Below, piece by piece: positions 39,646 to 50,644 of a stretch of DNA of 64,000 nucleotides. Source of the DNA: Chelydra serpentina. Taxonomy: Eukaryota; Chordata; Testudines; Chelydridae. Under the pieces are notes generated by a model. The model saw nothing but the letters and a program-made list of their open reading frames with translations. It made no database searches and was not told the origin of the DNA. The stretch's first letter is position 1; every line of letters starts with the position of its first letter. A program made the translations under genes and the position numbers. The stretch covers positions 29,355,501 to 29,419,500 of the forward strand of contig JBAIAC010000026.1 in NCBI GenBank assembly GCA_037349315.1, given 5' to 3'.

Positions 39646-41384
39646 TTTCTACCTCTGTATATTCTATAGTGTTCGCTCTGAAAAACTTTTCAGTTATTAA
39701 GAATCAAGATTGATTCCTTGTATTGTGCTTTTTTAAAAGCAGATTTTTTTTATGGGTGATTTAAAGGTGCAATGTTTCTCCATTTTTGCCTAAATCCTGA
39801 ATTTTGTTGTTGGTTTAAGATAGTTTACCGTTGATTATGTTTGTGAGTGCGGGATAAAATTAGCTAAATTGTAACATGTAACTTTATTTCAATTTTAAAC
39901 TTTGTCAGACAGTTTGTATTTTTTATAAGAAGAAACAAGTTATTAACTGAAAATGTGAGAGGTGTGGAGTTAATTATTTTGCACAAAATATGGCACAGGG
40001 TAGACTTGGCTAAGCGCAGCTACATTTAGCTAATTAAACTGGTCATCAGCTCCACACTGCTAGTATTATAATACAAAAGAACATGATTCTCAAGGGTTCA
40101 AACCAGATTTTAGCAATATGTAGAGCTATTAAAATTAGTATTTTTTTGTAAAACAACTAGCATATGGCTAGCTAACAATGTTGCAATACAACAGGTGCCA
40201 CATTTGTTACATTTTAAAATTACCCTGCTGTATGTGCTCAAAGTGGAATTAGGAACTGGGGAAATATCCTCTGCATGTACGGAAGGTACATTCATGCGCA
40301 TACAATGAATTTCCCAGGTAATTAAAGTTGCTTAGTACAGTGAATGGTTTGAAAAGAGATACAGGAAAATTGCTTGGGCTTAAATACCATAAGTATGTAA
40401 TTGCAGAGAATGGTATACATTTGTCTGGTGTCTGTTGCTTCTATAATCTGTTATACCCTATGTTGTAACTGAATTTCTTTTTGCCCCAGGGCATTTTGGG
40501 GAGTGAGGCAGCGTAAGTTAATATGTTTTCCTTGGTAAACAAATTTTAAAAGGAAAACATGAATATTCTTTAAACTACATAAAGCTGGAACAAATAGCCT
40601 CCCTTTCTCTGTGACTTTCTAATATGTTCATCCTCAAATTATTGGGCATTATGATTTGATTCTTCATGTTTTGGTTTTAAGCTTTTCTAATTGGAACTCA
40701 TTAAGTGCTGTTATGGTGAGTTGCCTCTTTCAGTTAGATGGAAATTTCTCTTTCATTGTTACAGTGCTCCATAGCAACAGGACACCCAGTGATGATGCTG
40801 AATGCCCCACAAACCAACTTGCCCCAGGTGGAACCCTAGTTATTGACCCAACCCTGTGCACTGTAAATCAGGCACTCTGCACTCCCAAGGGCAGACTCTC
40901 AGAGGGTGTAAACTGGCATAGGCCCATTTCAGTTAACTGTAATGAGTCAATGGCAGTTAACACCAGCTTGAGGCTGTGTACCCCAGTGTCTTGATGCAGG
41001 CCCTTAACAAATAAAGGGGAGTAGGTGGGGAAGACCTGCCTCCCTTGCTGATATCTTCCACTGGCTGGCATCTTTATTTCTCCACACTGTGTGCATTGGG
41101 CGTCCAATCCTGCCATATGTGGCCCTCATATTGGCCAATCACAGGCCAGCTCCAGGTGTGTTAAATCCATTCAAGTCTGTAGGCACATCTGGGCCTCATC
41201 CCTTTCTGTGCTGTCTTGGCAAACATAGCAACATATGCTTCCATTCAAGGCTTGATGCAGCATTTTAAAGAAACAACAAAACTCACCTCTTCTATTAATT
41301 GTGGGCAAGAAAGAACTCCATCATTTCAGATGAGTTTATGATCTCAGTTTTGAAGAGAAAATCTGGTCTGAGTTATGGTCACCG

Positions 41385-41640
41385 TTAGCACTTACATAGC
41401 ACTATTGCAATTCTTCGGGTATTGTGGGCTTTAAGGCTGAAATCCTAGCCCCATTGAAGTCAGTGGCAAAGCTCCCATTGAAATCAGCAGGGCCTGGATT
41501 TCACCGTAACTGCTAAATCTTCATAACTCTGTAAGGTAAGAAGTGGGGCTTCTAGGTACTATGGTAATACAAATAAATAATAGTAATTATCCTCATTTTA
41601 CAAATGAAGAAACTGAGGCAGAGGGGCTAAGGTGCTATAC
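41385..41640. repeat. composite: palindrome family 1 copy 5, LINE tail and MIR end
   Basis: GGCTGAAATCCTAGCCCCATT with CAGGGCCTGGATTTCACC (41435-41505) is the fifth copy of the short palindrome. GGTACTATGGTAATACAAAT (41552-41572) is the LINE tail seen at 27058. CCTCATTTTACAAATGAAGA (41592-41612) is the end of a reversed MIR. This lies 330-580 bp upstream of exon 5. Confidence 0.65.
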
Positions 41641-41968
41641 TTGTAAGAGCACATGTGGAGTTTTGCATGCATCTAAGTTTTGTGATCCTAAAGTCCTGTG
41701 GGCATTTACCTGTATGCAGACTTTACTTGCATGTGCATGCCAGGCATGGTGGGCACAGCTTAAGTAAACTCAAGTGTCCATCACCTTTTGCATGTGTGCC
41801 CTTACAAAGATAGGCTCAAGTAACTAGAACAGTGGATATGCATATTAAAGAAATTCCTAAATTCCTTGCTCCATCTCCCTTGAAACACGAGTTTATACCT
41901 CTTGCTAGTTTCATGAAGACTCATCTTTCTCTGATTGGAATTGTTTTTTAAATTTTATTTTATCATAG

Positions 41969-42075
41969 GATTTGAAACTGCAAAGTCTCTTGCCCTCCAT
42001 GGTGCCTATGTCATTCTTGCCTGCAGAAATATGTCGAGAGCCAACGAAGCTGTGCAACGCATCCTAGAGGAATGG
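41969..42075 (+). CDS. WWOX: WWOX exon 5 (Rossmann fold continued)
   Basis: This 107-bp exon has acceptor TTTTATCATAG and donor GTAAGG. Joined to exon 4 it completes TGANSGIG and continues [20 protein letters not shown] then [15 protein letters not shown]. This is closely similar to human WWOX 138-172. The ACRN segment at the end of strand beta-2 contains the Arg that typically helps fix NADP(H) specificity in this SDR subgroup (family knowledge). The exon ends exactly after the Trp codon (phase 0), as in human exon 5. It lies 34.3 kb downstream of exon 4. Exon 6 was not found in the remaining 21.9 kb. Confidence 0.97.
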
Positions 42076-42479
42076 GTAAGGAAACATATATATATTTTTT
42101 CAACACTTAGCAAATTCTACCATTTTCAAAACAATGTGCAATTATGAGGTCATTTTGTGCAGTGTACACCGTTTAATAAATGTTATTTTTCACTTATCTG
42201 AATTCAAGAAACCAGCATTCTTTGTATTGCAATAATCACTTCAGTACTTAAATGTATTTATAGACGGCCTATACAACCTCGTGACGTGCTTAGAAGGTAC
42301 ATAGGGCTATGCAGGTAAACCACCTTCCATTCCTCCTTTAATGCCTGGGCCTGAGACAAAGCTCTAGTGTGTCCACCTCATGAATGCCTCAGCATATTTT
42401 GTAGCTGTTGTTTAGTTAGTTTAGTGTTTCTAGTAAGTGTTGTTAGTCTAGAATTAGTTAGATAGTTGTGAGAAGTTTG

Positions 42480-44345
42480 TTTGTCATCTCTTCCTTTTTT
42501 CTCTCTCATTTTTCTGGGGAGCTTATTTGGCCTGGCTGGACGTGCCTCACTCACCAGTTTTCAAACACTGTCTCTCATGTCAGTCTCAATCAGTGACGAT
42601 CACTCTAAGTGTATCCATTGCTTGGGAGAGTCCCATATCTCCCAAAAGTGTAACTTTTGCCTGGCTCTAAAATCTAGAGCTCAGAAGAATCAGGAGACCA
42701 AACTGAAACTGCTGCTGATGGAGTGCTCTCTTCAACCTGGTTCTGAGTCCAGTCAAGAGACCCTCACATACATCTGTCTCCAGACAGATCCAGTGTCCCC
42801 TTTGACTTTGGCTAAAGTCTTACCTATGAAGTGAAAGATCTTGGAGGACTAGGGAAGACTCCTAAGAAGAGGAGCTCAGTCTTCCAGCACAAGGAGTCAG
42901 CTCCCAAGAATTCCAACCTGCTGCTAGGTCTATGATATCAGCGGCCTCGGCTTCTCAACTTGGTACCATGGAGGCAAAAGACTCTTCCTATGGTACTGGC
43001 AGAGCAGGGAGATCCCAAAGCACTTGAGAGAAACACAGCACCAGCGGGGCCCTAGTACGATCTGCCTCCAAATTGACACCGTCTATTTCAGAGTTACCAA
43101 TGGTGTCTTTTCACTTGGCTCCATTGGTACTGACAAAATCGAAGCACCTACACACTCCAAACCAATGGTGCCACCCAAGTCAGCTGCTGTGTTGGTACAG
43201 ACCCACTTGGTACTGCAGGCATTCTGTTACTTCAGAGACTTGTCAGTGTTAGACGAGCTGGAGTCCCCACTGCTTATGGGTACTGAACAACTCTCAGTAC
43301 TGAGATTCCAGTCTCTGGTTTACCAGTGCTTCACAGTACTGCAGGATTCTTCACTGGTTTCTACTGGGGCTCCTCCATCAGAGGACATTGAGAAGGATGA
43401 AAGACGTTCAATCGGTCTCCTTCTTATCCCCTCCACATAATTACAGAAACACATATTTTGACAAAGACCTTCAACCACATCAGGGATGGTGGGATCAGTC
43501 ATGGGTACCGCCCTCTCTCCCGTATGGACCTCCCCAATGGCTATACTGTGATTCTTGGGTGGTGTATCAACAGCAATTTGCCAGACCTCTGGATCCACTG
43601 CACCAGGAAACGATGGTCACACGGTCTCCTCCCAACTTCAGGAGACTTTTGAGGAACAGAAGGCTAGGGGGTGGATGAAAAGGCTACCCCTCAAACCCCT
43701 ATTTTGTCGTCATCTCTGGACAAGGCAGTCATGCCTCCACCACCATAGATGTCTGATAATTTTAATCAATTCCAGGACCTTGTGAAGAGGGTGGTGGACA
43801 CCCTCCATATACCTTTTGAGGAGATTAAAGACTCGCATCATGAGTTCTTGGATGTTTTGCAGTTGGAAACACCCACCTAGACTGTGCTGCCCAGTAATGA
43901 AGTGGCCCTGGATCCAGCAAAAACTGTGTGGTAAACTCCTGTTCCCCCCCTGCTAACTTGTAAATGGGCAAATAAGGAATATTATGTTCCCCCCAGAGAA
44001 TTAGAATTTTTGTTGTCCCATCTCCACCAATTCTGTGGTGGTGGATGCTGTAAATGAGCGGGGTGGACATCATTTTTCCAGGTCTATTCCTTTTATGACA
44101 ATGACCAGAAAAGGTTAGACTGTTTTGGACGAACTCTTTTGCAACCCTCAGTTGTGATCTGATACTGATCAGGTGATTATGGACAAGTATGACTACCTGA
44201 ATTACAAGATGTTTGGATCCTTTATTGAATATCTTTCACAGGAGCATAGAGAACACTTCCAGGCCAACATTAAGGAGGGTCAATTTTTAGCTAGAACCCT
44301 TCTCCAGGTGTTCTTGGATGTTGCAAAAATGGACAATATTTGACA
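42480..44345 (+). pseudogene. DIRS-type retrotransposon ORF1 (gag-like) relic, LAP2alpha-related
   Basis: The + strand shows, in broken frames, SDDHSKCIHCLGESHISQKC (about 42589-42650), a Cys/His knuckle-like block followed by a charged ALKSRAQKNQETKLK stretch. A Ser/Pro/Val-rich middle with repeated GGTACTG/GGTACC phrases follows. Near 43750-44300 come FNQFQDLVKRVVDTLHIPFE, DPAKTVW, NKEYYVPPRELEFLLSH and VVVDAVNERGGHHF. This block order is what I know from gag-like ORF1 proteins of turtle DIRS elements, often auto-annotated as lamina-associated polypeptide 2-like. At least five frameshifts or stops make it dead. No tyrosine-recombinase or RT part is present; the RTE LINE begins directly after it. 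Confidence 0.7.
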
Positions 44346-45053
44346 GACCTTAAAGACAAGAATGAGAGATGATGAGAATGTGTCAAGGAACTATATGGTG
44401 AAGATATTCCTGAAAAGCTCAACTAGAGATGAATCAAGTAAACCTGCCAATAATGGATGAAGCAGAATTTCCAAAAGACGTTACAACCTCACTGTGTATC
44501 CAAAAGAACAACATTATGGACTGTAAAGACTACAGAACTGTCAGTCTAATATCGCATGCCTCTAAGATACTTTTGTGAGCTGAATACAAGGAAAGATTGA
44601 TAAGGAAATAAGCAAACAACAATATGGCTTAAATGTGGAAAGGGCACACTAAATGCCATTATGAACTTGAAGCTCATATTAGAAAGATCAATCGAAATTG
44701 GGAAAACAGTATACTTGTTAGGTATTTCTTTTTATTTGGGAAGTCATTCTACTCATACAAATTATTCAGTATATTAAGATCTTTAGGGATTGATGGATAC
44801 AAACTGTGTAATAAAACAATTTATACTGGAATCAAAGGGTGATTATAATGGGAAATTAAAATGAAAATCTAGTAGGGACCCAGAGAGGATTTAGGTTTGT
44901 ATAATGTCACTGAGTTTATTCAACACTTGTAGCAAGTTTAGATTAAATTAAGAAGAGGAAGGTATTAAGATGAATGGAAAATGGAATATTATTTGCTATG
45001 CGGATGACCGTGTGATATTTGCTACTATATGGCTACAAAATAAAATTAATTAG

Positions 45054-45087
45054 GGCTGTCAAACGATTAACACAATTAATTGCACTG
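45054..45087. mobile_element. end of a TAGGGCTGTCAA repeat
   Basis: TAGGGCTGTCAAACGATTAA with CACAATTAATTGCAC is the start of a small repeat. Its other half is missing because the LTR follows at once. Confidence 0.5.
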
Positions 45088-45704
45088 TGTGACAAAGTTC
45101 CTCCTCTACCTCAGTGGGTCCTGCGCTTATTGGCGGATTCTGCTTGCCTCAGAGATCTTCCCCTCTAGTAGAATCCACAGTCCAGGTTAACTCCTCCTGT
45201 GTCTGATCAGGAGTTGGGAGTTTTGGGGGGAATCCGGGCCCGCCCTCTACTCTGGGTTCCAGCCCAGGGCCCTGGGAATTGCAGCTGTTTAGAGTGCCTC
45301 CTGGAACAACTGCACGACAGCTACAACTCCCTGGGCTACTTCCCCATGGACTCCTCCCAACACCACCTTTATCCTCACCACAGGATCTTCCAGCAGTACA
45401 CCCTCTTACTCTCAGCTCCTAGTGCCTCTTGCTCCCAGCTCCTTACACACAACCTCCTTCCACAGCTCCTGACATGCGCCCCTCACTGACTCACTGGGAG
45501 GCTTTTAACTAGTTTCAGCCAGCCCCTGATTGGCTGCAGGTGTCTCAATTAACCTCCCTGCCTTCTGGAAAGTTCTTAATTGGCCCCAGGTGTCTTGATT
45601 AACCTGGAGCAACTGCCATAAGGTATCAGGGATTTGTTTAGCCTGGGGCTAACATACTGGTTCCTTATCACTTTACTATAACCCTCTGGCCTTGCCCCGT
45701 CACA
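45088..45704. mobile_element. solo LTR
   Basis: The 617-bp unit begins TGTGACAAAGTTCC and ends GCCCCGTCACA, that is TG...CA with a GTGAC/GTCAC inverted end. There is no internal protein-coding region and no second copy nearby, as expected after recombination between two LTRs. I see no clear 4-6 bp target duplication, so the left edge may have been altered. Gypsy or endogenous-retrovirus origin cannot be decided. The 96-codon open frame inside (45199) is not a gene. Confidence 0.7.
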
Positions 45705-45914
45705 ATATGCATATGACAAAGAATATTATCTATCTAAGGTCATATGTGGTCAAATCAAAAACTATGGTGGCATGCAAGGATCCTAGAAAGATGTGCAAGA
45801 TTATAGTGCCTAACAGAGCCATACAGCAAGTGGGACATTATTGCTACTTCGGAAGCATCAATATAGAAGATGGAAGACCAGATACTGAAGTCAGCACCAG
45901 AATCGCAACAGCTA

Positions 45915-46140
45915 GGGTGACCAGATGCAAGAACCTAAAAATCGGGACTTGTCCGGGGGGGGGGGGGGGGGGAGGTGTGAACCCCTCCCGCCAGACTTGT
46001 TGAGTAGAAAAAAAAAAAGCCCTCTCCTGCCGCCGCCAGAGTTGTTGAGTAAATTTTTTTTTTAAAGGAAGAAGCCCGATATCGGGACAAAAGGAGAAAA
46101 ATCAGGATGGTCCCGATTTTATCGGGACGTCTGGTCACCC
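45915..46140. mobile_element. TA-flanked MITE (GGGTGACCAG ends), expanded copy
   Basis: The ends GGGTGACCAGATG and GTCTGGTCACCC are intact. The left flank is TA (45913-45914) and the right flank is TG, a probable mutation. It is about twice the length of its relatives and carries an 18-base G run (45955-45972), two TTGTTGAGTA-containing segments, and a subterminal ATCGGGAC hairpin. It sits inside the RTE relic and is therefore younger than it. Confidence 0.85.
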
Positions 46141-47965
46141 TGCCAACAGTGAAAGAGACATTCTGGAAGAATAAACACCTGAGGAGAAGGGACATAAATC
46201 TGAAGACTAAATTCCAACTCTTAAAACCTTGCATTTGGTCTGTGTTAAATTACAGCTGTGAAACACGGGCATTCAAACAATCAATAATAAACAAACTACA
46301 TTGATAGAGAAATTATGATGTAATAGAAGAAATTTAAAAATATCATTGATAGAGATGTAATAAAAAATATTGGAGATTATTGGAACTCAGCAAATGCTAG
46401 TCAGAAATCTTATGAAAAGAAAGATTTGATTTGCAGGGCACATTGTAAGGGCTTCAGCTGGTGATGCATGGCGGGCACTGGAAGGGAAAGTTGATGGATG
46501 ATGTGGTATGCTGGAGGAATCAAAAGGACTATTTATCCACAAAGAGATTAGTGGAGGGTCGTACAGAATGTGCTACCATGATTGCAAACTTCCTGTAATG
46601 GAGTTGCCACATAAGAAGAAGAATCGTTTCTGGAGCCCAGTTTCCTGAAGAAGGTATTTTGGATTAAAGCCTTATCTCTCTTGGGCATGTGAGTTCCAAA
46701 TACTGTATTTTAAGGTTTGTTTTTTCCATAGTTCGTAATTGAAATGGAAGCTGCCTGTTTTCTTTGTTGCAATAATAGCAGTGGAATATCTAAAGGGCCC
46801 ACTAGAAGATTGCATTTGTGTTACTTTTAAATTTGGCTTTAGATTATCTTCCAACATAACTGGATTTTTGAGTAGTCCCTCTTTTGAATTGATTTATTCT
46901 CTTTCTAAATGTCCATAAGTAAATGTAATTAAACTATTTCAACAGAAGAGTGAAATGACATGAAATAATGGTGAGTGCCTCTTACATATAATTTGCTTTG
47001 CACATTTAATTTAAAAAGTAGTTTTCCAGAAGTTATCAAAAGTCAGTGAAAGCAACAATTGTTTTTAGTACTTTGTACAAACAACAAAAGTACCAGACTA
47101 CTTGTGTAAGTACATATATTACCTCACTGAAAGTTAATGAATTGGTAATTGAATGAAGATTACTGTCTCGGTTCAAATTACTTAAAAAACCACTACCTTT
47201 ATTTACTAACAGTTCTCAAATTCTAATTGTTCAGAATACAATCTCATCTGTAAACTGGGTAGCTAGAGAACCTTCAATGCATCTTTGTAATGGCTTTGTT
47301 GTTGTTTATTGAGAGGCACTAATTAACTTTGATTATTGCACTAATATTGTGGCATTTTGACAGTCCCTCAGATTTATGACTCTGGGAAAATAAACAAATG
47401 AAATGCAGGTGCTGGAGCAGAAACAATAAGTTATTACTGAACTTTAATTACTTGGAGTGTGTAACCAGGAGAGAATTAGTTGGTGAATTACAAGATGCTT
47501 AAAATTTACATCAAATTGTAAGCAATCTTGAGGAGAATGGGGGTGGGGTGGGGGGAAGAGAGACAACACAGTTATTCTAAATAAAAGGGGGAAGATACAT
47601 TTGTAATACTTATGCATGTTAGACTAATCTGGTTAATACTAATATTACAATATTGATACTGATATTTATTTTGTAATACATTTATATATATATTTTTTTC
47701 TTATATGGGAGTGTGGAAGCTTGTTAACCTGAAAATTCCCCTTTCCTGAACAAGGTGTCTTTTTAAAGAAAACATGACTTAATGTTATTCAGTGGAATTT
47801 CCCCTACAGGGCAGGAAATACTGTACCCTGCTGGAAAGGAAAGCTTTTTAAGTGGCCATGACCTTTGACTTTTTAGTTTTAGGGGAAGCTATATGATCAA
47901 GGGGACTTGGTTCACTTCAGCTGAACTTGAGAATGTAGAACTATATTTGGAAATATACCACCTTA

Positions 47966-48086
47966 GGGTGCAATCCTACATAGTTTAGCACACATGAGTA
48001 ACTTTACTCTTGGGAGTAGCCCCATTAAAGTCAGTGGTGCTATCATTGTGAGTAAATTTACTCATATGCATAATGCTTTGCTGGAC
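47966..48086. repeat. short palindrome family 2, copy 2
   Basis: GGGTGCAATCCTACATAG then ACACATGAGTAACTTTACTC then GAGTAAATTTACTCATATGC then TTTGCTGGACTG. Decayed inverted layout related to 12887-12999. Confidence 0.5.
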
Positions 48087-48454
48087 TGAGTCATTAATCT
48101 GCATTGTACAAACATAAATTCTGCATCCCCTAAATTCTCCCATGAAGTGGATAAAACAGTTTTTAAAAAATTCACAATATGAATGGAAATCTAATGTTAT
48201 TTCTCTGTGAAATTGTCTATGAATATTTTCAATAATATTTAATTTTATCTGATTCTTTGTTGGAGACGCTGCATGTGTGATAATTTTAGAAATTTATACT
48301 ACTACTTATAATCATATACAAATCACAAATGTGCCATTAAAACAATGAACTTAGTGTGTTTACAAGAGTAGCAAATCTGTTACAAGTGTTTGTGTACTAT
48401 CTAAGGATTTAGAAAAATGTTTGAGAAATAGTGTGCTTCAAGATTTGTATCACA

Positions 48455-48793
48455 CAACTCAGTCAACCTGTGGAACTCATTCTCAGGGGATGTTGTGAAG
48501 GCCAAAACTATAACTAAGTTAAAAAAAAAAAAGATAAATCCATGGAGGATAGGTTCATCAATAGCTATTAGCCAAGATAATCAGGGACACAACCCCATGC
48601 TCTTGGTGTCCATATGCCTCTGACTTCCAGATGCTGGGAGTGGACTGGAATACCGGGGATGGATCACTAAATAATAGCCCTGTTCTCTTCATTCTCTCTG
48701 ATGCATCTGGTATCGCCCACTGTCGGAAGATAGGATGCTGGGCTAGATGGACCATTCATCTGACATAGTGTGGCCATTCTTATGTTCTTTTAA
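48455..48793 (+). mobile_element. CR1 LINE 3' end, forward
   Basis: CAACCTGTGGAACTCATTCTC, then AAATCCATGGAGGATAGGTT, and at the end GATGCTGGGCTAGATGGACC and GGCCATTCTTATGTTCTTTT are the 3' end of the CR1 subfamily seen reversed at 1281 and 22695. Only about 340 bp remain. Confidence 0.93.
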
Positions 48794-50644
48794 TACAAAT
48801 GCATAAATGGGCAGAGTTAAGGTTGTGCATTCTTTCTTAAGGTTCACGTTTCTTACTTTGAGTACTTCCCTTTGCAGCCTTTACATTCTGTTAATGTGGG
48901 GCCAAATACTAAGAGATACTGAGCACTTACTTCTACTGAACCTGAGAAGTATTCTGCTTATTTTAAAGTAATTAGTAATGTTCAACTACCCAGAACATGA
49001 TTAAAGAAACAAATATTTTTGTTTAAAATTTTGATTCTCTTGTATTGACTTATGCATGTATTATATATCTAAACTTTTAATGGGAAAAATATAATTCTTG
49101 TTTAAAAAAAATGTGAAGACCTATTATAGTACAGAATTCAAAAAAGTAAGTTATGAAGTACAATATGCTTAAATGAATTTGCGAGAACAACCTGAGTAAC
49201 GTCCTTGACCTTCTGGTGTGTTTGATTTATGATATAATCGTCAATAGTGCCATAAAATGTAGGTTCATTAGTATCAGTAGAGAGCTATCTTTTTTGTTGG
49301 TGTTAGTTTTGTTACTACAAAAGAATCAGTTATTGTTACACAAAAATCAATTTTAGATTATTTCTTTTCAGTGAATGTTGCAATTCAGACATAAAAGTAA
49401 GCTTAAAAAAAAAGAAGCCACGTGGACTGAAAAAAACTTGACCTAAAGGACTTGAGGATAATACTAATGATATCCAGGAAAACAAGGTTTGTCAGATCAG
49501 CAGTTGCATGCACTGTAAATTAAAAAACCACAGGGGATGACTTGGTTGATTGTTGAAGACAAATGTAGAAAACCACAAATTTTCTGCTATTTGTGTTCAA
49601 AATGCTATTTTGTGGAGATTTTGATATCAGATCTGCAATGATCATACTTGAAAACTTGTCCGCTACATTAGGTAACTGCATAACATTTAATGTATTTGTG
49701 GTATTCTACTTACTTCCTTTAGTATAGTGAAGTTTAGGTAATACTGCAAATACAGAAGTACTTGCCTTGTCTATATACCTAAAGCAACAACTTTTCAAGT
49801 GGGCCATTGTAACTTTTCTTTTTTACAACCAAAAGATTTAAAAACAAACAAACAAAAAAATCTCAACCCCTCCAAACCCACACATATTTGAGGGAATAGA
49901 AGTGGAGCATGTTGGTAAGGAATCAAACCAGAGAGACATGTGTTGCTTTACAGTAGATGTCTTGAAAATGGAAGTTGCCCATGCACGATAAAGCTCAATA
50001 TCAGTTTAAAACTGAGTTTGATAATTTCTTACTCAGAAGAAAGGAAATTGGAATTTTAGAGCTATAATTAATTTTAATCATAAATTGTCAAACAAATCTC
50101 TCCTTGAGTAGTGGAAAGGCCCTAAAGCAGCCAAGAAAGAATATCAATACTTTGCAAAGGAGGAATGATTGTTCCAATTCGCAGCTTAATTGACTTTAAG
50201 GCTTAATGAAAAACACTACAGTGCTGTTAGTACACATAGTTGCTCTGATGAACATTGAAATCTATGCTCCAGAAAGAGGAGTTAGGGAGCTTTTTATATT
50301 GTATTATTGATGAATTTTTCTAACTGAGTATAAGCATAACAGTTGGACAGAGCTACATATCTCCAGATGTTAACTATATTCTCAAGAAAATTCTTCAAAA
50401 TGTAAAAATATCATACAGCTTTTTGTGTTGAGAAACTTACATGTATTTATTCCAATCAGATTTCAGTCTTTTAAGTAGATATTAAAAATAAATTGAACAT
50501 TTATTTTTTCTTAATAAAAAGTCTAAAGAAAAGTTTCTCTTACAGTTTTTTCAATGTTAAGACAACAGTTACTTCAAATAAAGATTAACTTATTGGCAAA
50601 CTTAAATTTCTGTTACATGGAGATGATTACAAGGTATAGATAAA

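Larger units (their letters stand above)
7637..41968 (+). other. WWOX: WWOX intron 4
   Basis: Intron of 34,332 bp bounded by GTAGGT and ATAG, rich in transposon insertions listed separately. Stretches over 300 bp in which I see nothing identifiable are: 7637-9125, 9808-10519, 10700-11650, 13001-15360, 16268-18620 (except a GT run at 17271), 20969-22364, 24000-25020, 27166-29327, 29644-32080, 33520-35027, 36126-37598 and 39650-41380. They are mostly AT-rich with no long open frame resembling a protein. Some may be decayed repeats or conserved non-coding elements that need alignment to recognise. Confidence 0.9.
44350..46627 (+). mobile_element. RTE-type LINE relic, interrupted
   Basis: Broken + frames show reverse-transcriptase blocks in the right order. 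IPKKNNIMDCKDYRTVSLIS then HASKILL (about 44500-44570) is RT block 2. ICYADDRVIFATIW (44994-45035) is the catalytic YADD box. QVGHYCYFGSINIEDGRPDT (45828-45887) and LLKPCIWSVLNYSCETRAF (46219-46275) lie C-terminal to it. FAGHIVRASAGDAW (about 46430) precedes a 3' end of ACATAAGAAGAAGAATCG. Block wording fits the RTE clade. An LTR (45088-45704), a MITE end (45054) and a TA-flanked MITE (45915-46140) cut it. Many stops. Confidence 0.72.

Noticed and set aside
45199..45489. 96-codon open frame in intron 5
   Set aside because: It is internal to the solo LTR and has no retroviral or host protein similarity that I can see.
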